Under the pieces are notes generated by a model. The model was not told the DNA's origin. It worked only from the letters and a program-made list of their open reading frames with translations, and made no database searches. This document shows positions 44,768-58,401 of a stretch of DNA of 64,000 bases, piece by piece (the first letter of the stretch is position 1; each line of letters opens with the position of its first letter). The DNA is from Mansonella perstans. Taxonomy: Eukaryota; Nematoda; Chromadorea; Rhabditida; Onchocercidae. The DNA is taken from positions 496,001-560,000 of the forward strand of contig JBAMDO010000181.1 of NCBI GenBank assembly GCA_037074765.1. Direction: 5' to 3'. Both the position numbers and the translations under genes were made by a program.

Positions 44768-47421
44768 GTTCAATATCTGGATCAACGCTTTGTCGAAACT
44801 GCAGAGCCGTTTGCCGTGGCGTAGGACTTGCATGATTTCACCAGTTATGCTATTTAGTATGCTCATTATGCGGTGTGATATAAAAATTGTGTCAGTATTT
44901 TAAAATTTTGAAATTATGCAGGAAAAAAGTTTACTTCTTTTTTATTTGCTGAATACCAAGAGAATGCTTTAGTAAGACATAACTGGAAATAAAAACTCGA
45001 TGACGACGATTTAATGTTAAGGAAGCATATGCATGTCGATAATGTTTATGCTCTTACAAATTATTTTGTCATATAATTTATTTATCGCGCTAATATTTTC
45101 ACTTCCGATTTCCTTTCAATTAGCTGAACTGAGGTATAAAATTTTCTGTACTGATTGTTTTTCCTTTACACAATCTATATCTGTAAAATGAAATACTAGT
45201 CTAAAGTTTTGAAACTTTTGTAGTGAAAATGCAAAAATAAGGTTTAAGCATTGGAGATCTGGTTGCTCAGTTGAGTGGATTTTTTTTCCATGACGGACAA
45301 ATTTTAATTGTTGCTAACAGTTCGAAACACTTCCTTTATAAGATTTTTGAATTTAACTATATAGGTCATTTCTGAGTATTTATTTCCTTGAGTTTGGTTT
45401 TTGCACTGTTAAAACTTGTTATCCCGGAAGTCGAACTCGAAAGGTTTGCGGATGAAAAGATTAAGACCATGTAGGTCATTTCTGAGTATTTGTTTCCTTA
45501 GAAATTTGGAAAATTTTTCCCTTCATTAATAAAACAACCAGAAAAAATAATAGTTGCTGAAATCAATATGAGAGTATGGCTTCAATTCAATATTAATACC
45601 TATATTACGTCGAGTGACAAGATAGTGTAACCGGGAGGGAATGAAATGAATTGACATAAATTTAGCAATAAGCCTTATTAAATTCGTAAATTTCTATTTC
45701 AGTATTACTAATTCTTTTTCTGCAAAATACACATTTCATTAAACTTATCATTTCATTTTTTTTGCCTTTAAAGTGTGAAAAGTACATTGTGTAAAATACA
45801 CTGAAGCACTGAAAATGAATGGATTTTAATTATGCATTCTTATATATGAAAGAGGGCAAGGAAGAAATTATTGGTAAACGGTGAAGCAAGCAGTAAAAAG
45901 TATAGTTACCTAAATTTGATCAAGATTTCGTGACATGAATTCTTGAAATGATCATTATAGATGTAAATGCTTGATTGGTGGAGAATCACTTCAGTAAGTT
46001 TCTTCAAGAAAAAAATTATTTCCATCCATGTTGTCAGAAAGGATTTTTAAACAGAAATATATTTCCGGCCTGAGGAAAAGTATCTAATTCTGAGAAAAAT
46101 TATATCAAATTTCAGTGTGGATTTTCATTTTTGCATTTCCTCCGTTACTCTATTTGCCATATTTCATCAATGCAAAGATTTAATGCACATTTCAATCTGT
46201 TCTCGAGGACAAGGCGAGAATTACACATTTTTTTTTTTGATCCGGACACCCATACATTTTTTGATCCATACAATTTTCATACCTTGCATGATTCTAATCT
46301 TTTACTCTTTCAATTCTCTCACCGCTCAAGACTTCGCATCATTTAGGTCTTTTAGGTAATTACACATCGCAAATTATTTCTCTCTAATACTTCGTATCAT
46401 TTTTTCTGCACTATTTTTATGTCATTGAAGCTGAAACATGTGAAATCTCAAGCATTCTTATTAAATTAATGATATATGTGATGAAGTTTGGGGAAAATAA
46501 TTAACTCCTTTTTAATAATGGTTCGGCATTTTCCCAAGCTTTTAATGCTAAGTTAATTGAGCAAATTTTGAAGAGCAATAATATTAAATTGGGATAATTA
46601 TAGTGAAATTAATGCTGCATTAGAAATTATTTTATTTTGTTTATCAATAAGTTTAAGATTCGAAGAATGGTTATAAAAAATGTGAAATATATTTTTTCAC
46701 GAAATCCCTCAATACGAGTAGTGTCCCAATTATTTATTTAGTTAATTAATAGTTCTTATAATTAGCACTGGCTACTTTAACTTTACCCAGCAACTAATCA
46801 TTAAGGAGGCAGTTTAGTTCATCATATCACACCTTTTTTTTTGGAGAAACGGGGAAGAGCTGTTTCAACAGATATATCCTAGTTAGGTCAGAAATTTGAT
46901 CTTCAGCAAATTTATCACATCGCCTCCAACCACTGCAGCATGGGGATGAGCAAGTCTTATCATAGCTGTTTAAGTACCTATTATAGTGATTAATTACATC
47001 AAAATAAGATATTGAAGCTCCGTTTTTTTTGCGTCGAAAAGCTGGAACCAAAACCAAAACTAAATACTTTCAAATATTTGAAAAGTTTCTAAGGATATTT
47101 ATCCTTCTGGAAATAGCAATGAACGACTTTACTGCCTTCATTTCTATCTTCAAATATGTCATTAATTAAAATATGTCTTACATAAGTAATTATTTAGTGC
47201 AAAACCAAACTGTGATAGATAATGCAAACAACAATGAACTAATAATTTTCACCACAAAGTCTTTTCATTACAAAATCTTTTTTTCTAAGCGCGAAATAAT
47301 GAAGTTGCTTGATCTCGAGTTCATGGATGATTTCAAGAAATTGATTTTGCTAAAAAAGAGAATTAGGTATCTTTTGATCATTTTATCTAAAACCTATCAT
47401 AAAATCTTACTTTTTTTCCAG
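44768..47421. other. Intergenic DNA between UBXN-6 and the secreted peptide gene
   Basis: AT-rich. The probable UBXN-6 poly(A) signal is at 44988-44993. A minus-strand frame at 46827-47057 contains a cysteine cluster ('CSSPCCSGWRRC') preceded by a possible acceptor near 47040, and is treated as a finding. Plus frame 46117-46359 has no support. Confidence 0.4.
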
Positions 47422-47422
47422 G

Positions 47423-48061
47423 ATGTTCCATTTGATACTTCTCACTATGTTGTTTATCATCAACAACCTATTACCATCGGTTAAGTCTGCTAATGAGGTA
47501 ATTATTTCGTATTTCTATCTTCAGCTATTTATGATGTTTGGAAAACTTAATTTTACGATTTAAATCCGCGAGGCTCTAAATGCTAATTGTGCATGGAAAA
47601 ATGTAATTAGCGGAATTATAATGAGCAAAAATGTAAGCAAATTCGTTGATAAACACGCAATATGTCATTGCAGATCAATAACAATCATGCATTAAACAGT
47701 GTGAAAGTGTGAAAGTCACAAATAACGCTAAAGAAGGCTAACAAATAGCACAATCAGTCTTGAGATTCGGAACTAATTTCTCAGTTTCATTTCTCTCGTT
47801 ATATGTATAAGTCTTATATTGTGTTCAGAAGTAATTTTTAAAATAACGATCAGATAGACTTTTCAGGATGATCATCTTATGATGGAAAAAAGACTTCAAT
47901 CTCTGACACTTTTACGTGGAAATCGATTTTATCGCGCCAAAGATTTGCAAAATTATCAGAAGAATAAAGGAAAAGGCGAACAACATTGGTTTAATAATTT
48001 ACCATGGAAATCGTTAAATAATGGGAACTATTATATTCCATATTGTCTGATGTTTGAGTAA
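47423..48061 (+). CDS. Small secreted peptide precursor, family unknown
   Basis: Two exons, 47423-47497 and 47867-48061, encode 89 residues with a GT donor (47498) and a good pyrimidine-rich AG acceptor (47865-47866) in phase 0. The start ATG is one base after 'tttttttccag' (47420-47421), a very strong candidate spliced-leader acceptor. Residues 1-23 form a textbook signal peptide: start 'MFHLILLTMLFIINNLL', probable cleavage after 'SVKSA'. The mature part starts with acidic residues and then 'MMEKRLQSLTLLRG', with a Lys-Arg pair at residues 33-34 that a proprotein convertase could cut. The rest is basic and aromatic, with 'NNLPWKSLNNGNYYIPYC' and end 'LMFE'. It has one cysteine and no membrane segment. 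I do not recognise the family. A neuropeptide or other secreted effector is possible, but there is no amidation-type Gly before a C-terminal basic pair to make a classic nematode neuropeptide convincing. Confidence 0.7.
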
Positions 48062-50688
48062 AACGTATGATGTCTGAATATCCTCAGGATGAATTTGTAG
48101 CAACTGTTCATTTTATTTAAGAGAAATAACTCAGAAATGAGGATGTTTGAATCACAAACGAAGCACGTGAAAATATTTGGATTTTTTTCAACATTTCTTC
48201 AGTATGGCCAACTTTTTTTGCCAAGCCGAAATCCCAGTGTGTTTGTGGAACAATTTAAATCAATTCAGCTGTTGGATGTCAAAATTTCAGAAGAAAATAA
48301 CAACTTTAGTCTGATTATTTGATATTTTCAAATAATTCATGTTTTGAAAACATAAGTTCTTGACCAAATACATAGATCTTTAGCCTTTATTCAATCGTTA
48401 TAAGTTTATTTCTACAGCAGTATTCATTTTTCGATAATATAATTTGCCTCTTATTATTCTTGGCTTTCTTTTCTTTCTCTTTTCAAGAAAAAAATCAAAC
48501 AAAATAAAGCCAAATAATTTTTCATTCAATCATTCGATATTTATTTCTTTCGAAAAATAATCACTTTTGATCTGCAAATTAAAAAAAAAGAAAACAAGTA
48601 ATCGATAAAATTTAACAGACGTTAAAATATTTCATTTTTTTCTTCATTCTTAATATTCGTTCATTTCTGGAAATATTTTCTGCAACTTACGAATTAACAA
48701 TAAATTGGACAGAATGAAAAGATATGTACTTTTTATTTAGCATTCTATCTCAAGTTGAGTGAACATAACATTTTAGACATCAACATATATCAAATGCGGT
48801 TAGACCGCTATCCATTAGAGTAGTATTCCATTTAAAATTCTTTAGAAGTAATGGGATTTATAACTAGGCCCACTAGGTCTGATGGTTCTTTTCAGTATTT
48901 TATGGTTTTTTTTAAAAACTACAGTTACAAAGTATTCAGCGTATTCCAAAGTTAGCATTTAAATTTTGAGAAGAAATTTGCCATTCGGTATTCTTTCATA
49001 ATCATGAAGTTGTTTGAAAATTTTGGGTTTTCTTAAGGAAAAAAAGAAATTTTCCTTAATATTTTTATGTCAAGTATTTTATTAGGTTTCGTATGCCATC
49101 AAAAATTTTCAAATGATGCTAAAGCTTTTCTAAATTTCTTAATTTCATTAAAATCCATAACTCAATTCTTTGTTTCTAATTTGATTTCAAAATCAAAGCT
49201 ATTATTTGAATAAATTCAGTTTATTTCTGGAATAAATGGAAGAGAAAAAAATGAGTAATACTATTATTTCTTTCATTTTCATAAGAATGTTTGAATAAAA
49301 AAAAGAAATAAAAATTTTTGCACCTTGAAATGGTTTAATAATGTGGAAAATACGAGTCATCGGTTTTATTTCACATTTCTCCATACCATCTACTCATTGA
49401 TTGCATACTGTATTGCAAAGGCATGATGTGTTAGCATACAGTTTGTTTGTTTACTTGCATTCTTCAAGCACTTTTGTGCAACGGTGACATCAGTGTGATT
49501 TGAATCGTCTGCTTCAATCAAAAGTTAACAAGAAAGGGAAAGATGAAGTTTGGAAGTTTTGATTCAGAAACGATTTTTGCTAAATAAATAACAAAAAAGT
49601 AGTTCCATGACAGGAAATTGTTTTAACAATACTGCATTTGTTTGTTTGAGACATATAGGAAAGGAAGGGTAAAACATGGAAAAAAGCAGAAGGGATGTAA
49701 GAACTCAGACTGAAAATAAATAAGGAAATGGTCTAGGCTTCTTTGATTATTTTAAGCCTGTTAAGTCTATTGTAATTCATATCATTCATACTCTTATTTT
49801 CAAGCAAGCGTAAATCAAAACTTTATTGCATTGAAACATTTGCTTGATAGACTGAAAAAGCAAGAAACAAAAAGGGAGATGTATTCACTTGAAATTTCAA
49901 TCTAATTCATTAAAAATACCCAAAAAAGCAATTAAAAAAACGTAGATATAACGAACGCTTCGACAACTAAATCATTAACTTTGCAAGTTTTTGTTGACAG
50001 GCAGGCATAAATAAACTTAGTGTCACATCAGAATCAAATAAAATAGAACAATTACGAGTAGTAGCACTCCGCATCTTATCTTTCCCTTTTTTGCATTCTA
50101 AAATTTTTTTTTTTGCTGTTATATCAAAATTAATATGAATGAATGATAACGATTTTAATGCAAATTTTATGTAAGTAAATCTTCATATCCTTGTTTATTA
50201 ATGAAACTTGAGAAGTTTGATCCAATTATCAATGATTCTACAATTTTTAATGATAATCGTATCTTTCAAAATCTTTCGTTTTCTTGGCAATGTGAAATAC
50301 AATTTGAGCATTTTCTTCTTTTTAAACCTTTCATTTATGACGAAATGATGTGAGGATGATCCATGATTTCTTCATTTACTTCGAAGTACATCGAGTAGCA
50401 TCTTCAAGACTTGCTTCTGGTCTCGAGAATGAACTAATGAATTGATTAGTGCATGCGAATGCCGACTTTAATTGATAAATGGCTGAAAAAGTGATCTTAT
50501 TTGCTTAAAATACAAAAATTTTCTCCCACAAAATATTAATATATTTTCGAAATTGCTTGGTTTAATCTCTTTCACAAATTCTTGTCAAAAATTTTACTCT
50601 TTCAAAAGCAGATTGCGCTTCAATATTTCTATTAAAAGTAAAAAAAAAGTAATTATGAAGTAAATGAGTTGTAGGAGAGAAGGATAAG
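48062..50688. other. AT-rich intergenic DNA
   Basis: No gene supported. The short frames here (48137-48322 plus, 49202-49384 minus) have no domain or splice context. This is the shared 3' flank of the convergent secreted-peptide and 74-residue genes. An AATAAA at about 48503 is the nearest candidate poly(A) signal for the upstream gene, rather distant. Confidence 0.35.
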
Positions 50689-51518
50689 TCATAAATACCA
50701 ACAATGATCATATTTATTTTGGGTGTGAAATTGCATCCTTTGCGCTTGCAGCCAATCTTCATATCGTTTTTCAGTGGTCGGATTCCAGTAAGTTGCAAAT
50801 TGTTTTGTGAAATCATTTGAAACAATATCTGCAAAGAAATTTTCAAAAAAATAATTTTGACCAATGGAAAATGTGCTCATATGCGGATGCTTTTTTCTTC
50901 ATTTATTATACAAATTCTATTAAGATTAAAAACATAATTAAGCTCCACATCATTTTCCATTTCACTGCTGTCTGCCAACTAATAATGACTGAATGTTACT
51001 TACTTAAGACGATAAAGATTAAATAAAGCAAAAACTACTGCGACATAACAGTTTCTAGATTAGAATTATTCTATTTAAACTGGATATATTTATAATATTG
51101 CGCACTTCATTTTACTTATATCTTCACACACTTTCGACTAGTATACCATTAGACAATGGACAATACTGAATTGATGATTTTCTGATTCATCTATTTTACA
51201 AAATGTTCCAAATAGGTTTGTTCGTTTCATTCAATATGCAACATCTTTCATCCTACAGAATTAAAATTAAGATAATGGATATTTCAAAAGAGATTTATTT
51301 CTTGCCTTCAGAAATTTAGAAAATACAGTTAACCATTTCAAATTTCGTATGAATTCAATTTTGTGTCTGCTCTGCTTTTAGCTTTAGCTAGGGTGAAAAC
51401 AAGAAATGATTCATGAGAAGAAAATAAACTTACTTGAATTTGAACTAAACGTTTTCGGATATGTTGCAGTGAATCGTTGTTGTTGTTGGTAAATACTTTT
51501 ATCTTCAGCTGAACCCAT
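50689..51518 (-). CDS. Small two-exon protein of unknown function (74 residues)
   Basis: Minus exons 51434-51518 and 50689-50828 join in phase 1 with GTAAG donor and TTTGCAG-type acceptor, giving 74 residues. The start ATG (51518) lies three bases after 'gatttcag' (51522-51523), a possible spliced-leader acceptor. The sequence begins 'MGSAEDKSIYQQQQRF' and continues 'NDFTKQFATYWNPTTEKRY', then 'EDWLQAQRMQFHTQ'. It has no signal peptide or membrane segment and is rich in Gln, Tyr and Trp, unlike chance AT-rich frames. I do not recognise a family. The terminal residues are uncertain: besides reading to TGA at 50689-50691, a donor in 'CATTGTTGGT' could splice to a further exon ending at 50565. 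If the leading Leu-Met is an internal exon start, more exons could lie upstream. Confidence 0.5.
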
Positions 51519-51684
51519 CAACTGAAATCATGATATACTCATTAAGAAAAATTCATAATTACAAATAATTTTTAAGTGATTGAAAAAATTTTGAGTAAAA
51601 TGTTTCATTTATGGTGAACAAAACATTTGTAAGAAAAGGTATACACAAAAAGTACAAGTTAAAATCAATATTGATATACCTAAT

Positions 51685-52133
51685 TTGATCATATTCTATT
51701 GCAATGTTGAAGCAACAAAGTAATTTTAAAAAAAATAACAGACTTCAGAAGCTTAAGAAATTTGAAAAATTATTGTTGTATATTTGGTGTGTACGGACTG
51801 TACGGTTTGAAACTTAAATTAGCGATTGATATTAACTTAATAAGTAGGTTAATTGCATTAAACAAACTATATTTGAACAAGTGAATTGCTCAAATATATA
51901 ATTTTCCATGAAGCACATAGCAATAATACATACAAAAAAAAATTTATTAGTTTATCTAATATTTGTAGAAGATTCAAATATAGTTCGTTTAATGCAATTA
52001 AACTTTCTGCAGAAAGACTGAATGCATCGACCTTGAATTATTCCGAAAAATGATTTAAATTATCTACGAAGTGTATTTTGTGAAATACTTCTTAGTAATT
52101 TTTTTTTTTACATCAAAAATAGAATATGATCAA
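51685..52133. repeat. Nested foldback (inverted) repeat, possible MITE remnant
   Basis: Outer arms 51685-51700 and 52118-52133 are perfect 16-base inverted copies ('ttgatcatattctatt'). Inner arms 51849-51877 and 51973-52001 match at 28 of 29 bases in inverted orientation. The arms are correctly nested, so the whole 450-base unit could fold back with a loop of 95 bases. It has no coding capacity. No flanking target-site duplication was established. Confidence 0.7.
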
Positions 52134-52931
52134 TGCTGTTACATTTTCAAATATCGATGAATACTTAAGGATATTTCTTTCCTTTTATTAAAATTTGATA
52201 AAAATTCTGTTCTTTCTTTTCTAATAATTACTTTTTTCAAGAATCATTATGTTCAAATATTATTATTTGATGACTAAAGGATATTTTTAAACTGAAAGCG
52301 ACGGTAGCCTTATTCAAATTTATTCTAGACATATTCATCTATGAGATTTATAGGAAATACAGTAAAGAGAAGAAATTTGTGAGAAAAAATATCACATCAA
52401 ATAAAGTTAAAATTCAGTGTTGTTATTGAAATTTGAATGACGGAATGAAAGTGAAAGAAAGCATATCAACAGCAACAAAAATTAATGAAAAAGAAGAAAA
52501 GTAATACATGGACAAATGATTTGAAAGAATCAAACAAACTGAGAGTGCAATTTTATTTTTTTCTTCTGGTCAAACATTTCTTTCCCTTTTGCACAAAAAA
52601 AAATGAAAAATTATGAAAGCAATCTGGACATTGTACTTTGATAAACGGACAATGAATTAGTAATTACTTGTCCATTAGTGGTTAGCTCACAATCAGTCAT
52701 TCGTATTTATTTTCCGCTCCAAAAATAAGAAATATTGCTGCATATGGGACTAATTTGGACATTTTTTCTCGAGAAAAACCAAGACAAATGAAAACAGTGG
52801 TCGATTGTGTAACCTTGGCAACTTTTCCGTTGGTCTTTAGGAAGGAAAAGGAAATTTTACTTAAAAAAAAGTTCACAACAAATTTATGATTCATGATCAT
52901 TTTTGCAATTCTCATCAATGTCATTTATTTT

Positions 52932-52934
<3 letters not shown>

Positions 52935-52971
<37 letters not shown>
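52935..52971. repeat. Homopolymer T tract (37 T)
   Basis: Longest single-base run in the window. Read on the minus strand it is a poly(A) run, so it could mark the tail of an old retroposed copy; no parent sequence was recognised. Confidence 0.9.
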
Positions 52972-52975
<4 letters not shown>

Positions 52976-55900
52976 CAAAGAAAGTAAATTTAGTTGTGCA
53001 AAAAAAAACGTCATTCATTTGATACTTTGAATCGAGTGGAGCAGAAGCTATTATCAATGTAATTAGTTGCCGTCTCCACGAAAAGATAGATGTACGGAGT
53101 ACAGAAATAACGCCACACATTTAAAGTATTCAAAAAATTTTCAATTTCCTTCAAAACACGCTTCATTGAATTGCACTTGAGAAATAAGGAATAAGTGTAT
53201 AAGCTGAAGTTCATTAGAAAAAATTAAAAGTTAGTTAAAGATGAGAAAAAGTTTGTGGAATTAAAACATTAGGTTAAATTCAATAATTTCATGAAATATA
53301 TCAGTAAGTTTTATAAAATGCAACGTATAATTTCACTAAACTTGCATTTAAACATTAATTATTCAGTGAATTAAAGGAACAGAAAATAGTGTTTGATATG
53401 TAGTTAGTTAAGTTTGGCATTTTTATAATTAATAATGATCATTATTTAAAAAAGGAAAGGTTATGTCACGTTAGATTCTTATTGAAATTCTTTTCTTGCA
53501 AAAGTTCTAAATAGTGCAAGCAATTTTTTTCAATTCCTTCTCGACTGGTCCTTAAAAGTAATCCAGCTAAGAATTCATTTTTTTAGCAATGAAATCGAAA
53601 AAATTTTCCTTTACCATTGCTTATATTTTTTTCCCTTTCTACTAATCTTTTAAGCTTCAATACATCATTTACAAAAGAAATACTCTTATTATTCTTATTA
53701 CTAACATTCAATATTTCAATTGAATTACTTCACGCGACACTCGAAGTTTAATGAGAATTTCACTAATTTTCGAAGATTGAAACTTTAATTTCTTTCTCAA
53801 GCTCAAGCTATGCTTGATATTAACAATAAATCTGATGACTCATGTTTCGTTGACATTACACTGATAACTTTTTTTACTTATATCCTTCATCCACAATTGT
53901 GGATAACATACCTGGATTAATTTTTTTGTAGCACGAGTTGAAAGGGGAAAATTATACTGTTATTGGTTAAAATGAAAGAGGAAGAAAGGGACTAGAAGTA
54001 AGAATAAAAAATGACCTGTTATGGGCATAACATTTAGAAAATGAGGAGAGAGAGAGTAATCGTTCCTCTTCCTCATTCCACATTCTTTTTTTTCTTCCTA
54101 ATAAAAAAACAGAAAAAGTCAGCAATTTTCTTGTGTTAATTAGTAATTTTTTACGAAATAATAAAAGAAAAGAGTAAATCAAGAATGATTGAAAAGAATA
54201 CAACAATGTATTCCTTTTTGAGAGCATCAAAAATCAAAATTATTCAATCATCTTAAATATTTTGAATAGCGTCATGTTTAAAAAATAATATTTTCATCAC
54301 CTACGCAATCAAATTCAAGCCAAAGTTTAAAATCTGTCATTTCGGTTCAGTTTTCATTGAATAGATAAGAAAAACTACACTAAAGTTATTGGAAGTATAC
54401 TGCATGGCAAGATTTGATCATATTTGATCATTCATATCTTATTTCAAACAAAAGAAAAATGCATAAATTATTTTTTTTCGAATTCATTCCGTTGCTAACA
54501 CAAAAATGGAAATTCTTCAATTACCCCACAGTTACACTGCTTAGATTTAAGCAAAGAATTGATAAAATAATTGAAATTTCTATTTATGCCAAGGGAACTG
54601 CTATTTACTCATTTCAAATAATAATATTGATCAACAAAATTATTAACAATTTATTTCACTTGTACTATTCACAGACAGCAGTCATCTATAAAGTTCAAGA
54701 AATATTTGCAATGCAACTGACGAAATTAATTGCACTAAAACCTAATATTTTAGGAAAATTTAAGAAATGGTTACCATTAGAGTGGAATTCATCATTGTAT
54801 ATTTCAAAATTAAATTATTTCGTTATCCAATTCCTTTCTATTCAATTTCTTGCCGATAACTTATTTATTCAAACATTTGGAAACTTAAAAAAAAAATGAT
54901 TGCTCTTCATTTGAAATACTTTTACAAACAAAAAGACTAAGCGTTAAGTAAACAAATGCAAATAAAATCGCGCCCCAAAAAATTTTTTTTGAAAATAGAC
55001 AAAGAAAAAAATTAGATCGAGCTTTGGAAAAAACAAAGGAAAATCTTAGAACGAAATTTTTATAAAAAAATTCCTACATCTGAAAGCAAAAACTTTCAGT
55101 ATGTTTAATTTAAAAACTCATTTTCAAATAAGTCACTCGCGCAATATAGTAATAAATAACTGATTATTACTTAATTCTGTTTATATCGTTAAATTTTTCC
55201 GCAACAAAAGTGATTAGCACATTTAAAACATTTATTTATTCACAAGTCTGATTAAGCTTTACTGGGTAAGATAGCGAAACCAAAAGTGATTTGACATCCA
55301 GTTAATTATTAAAGAATAAGATACTTATTATATTAGCAAATTCAAAGCTAGAACATTCAGTGAATGAACCTAATGCATTCAGAATGCTATTCTTCGAATT
55401 TTCGAGATTTATTCTAAATCAGTTAATTGAAGTTTAATTCATTTTATTAATTGAATTACTAGCACAATATGCAATTTCTTTCCATAATATGCAATTTTGT
55501 CTTTCTTGAAAAATTTGCCAATAAAATAGAGCATTAGAATACTATTTTTGTTAAAAATTAATATCACACGAAAATCCGGCATTTTAATGAAAAATCCTTG
55601 AATCGTTTGAATGATATTTTACTTTTAAAATATCCTGAAATTGACAATTTATTTCTTTCCATTTTTTTCGTAAATTCTGAAGAACATCAGCTCACCGGAA
55701 TTCACCGAAACTTAAAACTGCTTCAGATTAAGAAAGAAATTTCATTTTTGCCTTCATAGCAACACAATTGACTATTCTATTTCTTTATTTTTTTTGAATC
55801 ATTAAGAAAACAAACATCTTCCAAAGTGAAATTGAAATTTTTTTGTAGTATAGCTATGAAAAAATAAATTAAGGAGAATGCTGAATAATTAGTTTTTTTG

Positions 55901-58401
55901 AACGAAACTAGAAAAGAATGACACACTACAAAACGAAAAATTCCGCTTAAAAAAAGTGTATCAGTGATTTCAAGGTGATATATGTAAATTTCACCTTCGA
56001 ATTTGGCCACATATACTTTCTACAACAATATTCTTGGATTTTATATGGAAATATGAAAATTTCATAAAAAATTTGATATGAAAGTTTCATATGTCCTAAC
56101 CACTTTTTTTCATTTTTGTCATCAATTTCATGCACCTATGTTTGTTCCATTGCTAATTACAAGTAAACAACAATTTCTTCTTTGATGATGAATAATTTGA
56201 TGATTATAGGAATTAACCAAAAGATAATCATAAAGATAACAATAATTTTTTGGATATCTGATAATCAATATGTTTTAGCTACTTTTCCGACGTATCAAGC
56301 AGAGGTCGAGAGGAATTTCCAGCATTTATGGGTAAAAAATCTTGCTACAGCAATTTGATGCAACATATAAACAGATATGAATGGACATAATCATAACCGA
56401 CATATCTTTGCTGCAATATGATCATGTATTACATTTCAAAAATGCATTCTCCTATTTTCCTATTTAAAATATTTCATTTCAAAGAAAAAGGTGCAGCAGA
56501 GGAAGATTAGAGTTTAACATTTCAATAAATAAATTTTGCACAATTTTATCACCTTTTTCTACTTCAGTTATGAATTCACCTACTCAAGTGATAGTTATCA
56601 ATAATCAATAACCCTTGAGGTTCGTCATTTGCTTTTGCTTCATATAATATTTTCATGGATGTAGTGTAATAATTTGAGAAAGTTTTGATTATTTACAGGG
56701 TCCATATTTATAAACATATAAACAAACAATCTATTCCATCTAGGTTCTAATTTATGCCAGTGTACTTTCGGTTTACAGTATTTGTTCACTATATTTGCAG
56801 GATTACAATTCTATCAAATCAAACTTAACGGTTTATACAGAAGTTTTGAAGGCAATACATGATTTAGAATGTATGTTTAAATACTATTATGTCGACATGG
56901 TGAACTTCAAAATTGATCTGTTACAATTAAGGATTAAGCACAATTTCTTTTAAATCTGACCTTGACTGTGTGCTAAAGATACTCAAAGTGTGAAAAAATC
57001 GATAATTACAAGCTCTTTATTCTTGTACAGTTCAAGGTCAACCTATGAATCCAATTTTTCAGCATCTATCTCCTATAGTCAATACATATATATTACCTTC
57101 TAATACTAAATTACCAAATGAGACTTCGAAATCGAATGTGAAATGCTTTGCAAAAACTAAATTTCAAAAATACACCACGAAATTTTTACTTTGCTAATCA
57201 GGAAATTATATCTAAAGACTGGAAAAAAAAAGCATATAAGATCTGGTTTGATAATATTTCGAGCATATGAAATATTATTCTTTTTCCACTGTCAATCGTT
57301 AAATAACTATTTTGCAATTAACAGCTGACAACTTGCTATATAACCCATACTTCCATCTTAGAAAATCCAAAATCCTATATTTATGAATAGATTTTTACAA
57401 ACAAAAAGACATGATGATTGACAAAACAATGACCCTAACACCTTGGAAAATTAGCGGAATCAACTATTCCAGGATAATCATTTCATGATTACTAAATGGT
57501 TTCATATCTTTTCATATTTCCAACTCAAATGCGATTGCGCTGGTCAACATTTCCAATTAAAAAGTGGTCAATCATATGGTAGCTATCCATATTCCCTATA
57601 TCCAATAATTGTTTGGATGAGGAAGATACGAAGCCCAATATTTCCAGATTCTCGAATAACTAACAGACCTAATCAACTAACTAGCCAGAATCGAATTAAC
57701 CAGATGCAATTACTTCGTGTAATGCTACTATTGCGTCGAATCCAACACTCTTCGATCTGTCAATAAATTCGAGCCCTATATTCCGTCAAGATTTGTTCTT
57801 GTTTACTGGTTACCCAGTCAGGACATAGTCACCATCACAATATTCGTTCCACACTTCACATTATCACCATTAGTATATTCAATATTTTAGGCCTAATCGT
57901 TCCAAAATACCAACAGTCCCGGTAACTGTGAACTCTCAAGATGCACATATCCCAAGCTCTCCGAAATATTTTTGCACTATCAAAAACCATCCTGTTTCCC
58001 AAAAACTGCTCCAACATTTTCACGTGACCTTGCGCTTTCATTTCTTCTGCTCAATCGAATTCCATGTTTCCTTGTAACTACGAGTAGCATATTTTACAAT
58101 GCAATCGCATCAACACTTGACAAAGACAAATAACTAACACGATAACAAATCTCGCTTTATTACGCCGCAGCTAGCCCAAATTTCAGGAAAAATGCATAAA
58201 GCAAATTTGCCCAGCAACGTATAAATTTCAGAACAATGTAATGATTTTTAACTTTTAAATATTAGAAACAAAAAGATTTTTTTTGCTGACATTATCTGGA
58301 TAAAGAATAAGAAAAAAGCTTTGATTTCCGATCTAACTGAAAAACAACATCAATAGAGGACTTAAGGAAGAATCACTGTCTGCACGGGATGGTACAACGA
58401 G

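Larger units (their letters stand above)
51519..58401. other. Gene-poor AT-rich region with foldback repeat and poly(T) tract
   Basis: Nearly 7 kb in which I find no gene I can support. It holds the foldback repeat at 51685-52133 and a 37-T tract. The longest frame in the window (161 codons, plus 54414-54899) is dominated by Ile, Lys, Asn, Phe and Leu as expected from AT-rich noncoding DNA. Frames at 57485-57766 and 57856-58041 are also unsupported, although base composition there is a little less AT-rich. Confidence 0.4.

Noticed and set aside
54414..54899. Longest open frame in the window (161 codons, plus strand)
   Set aside because: Composition is Ile/Lys/Asn/Phe/Leu-heavy as expected from AT-rich noncoding DNA; no domain, signal peptide or conserved-looking motif; not continued by splice-compatible exons.
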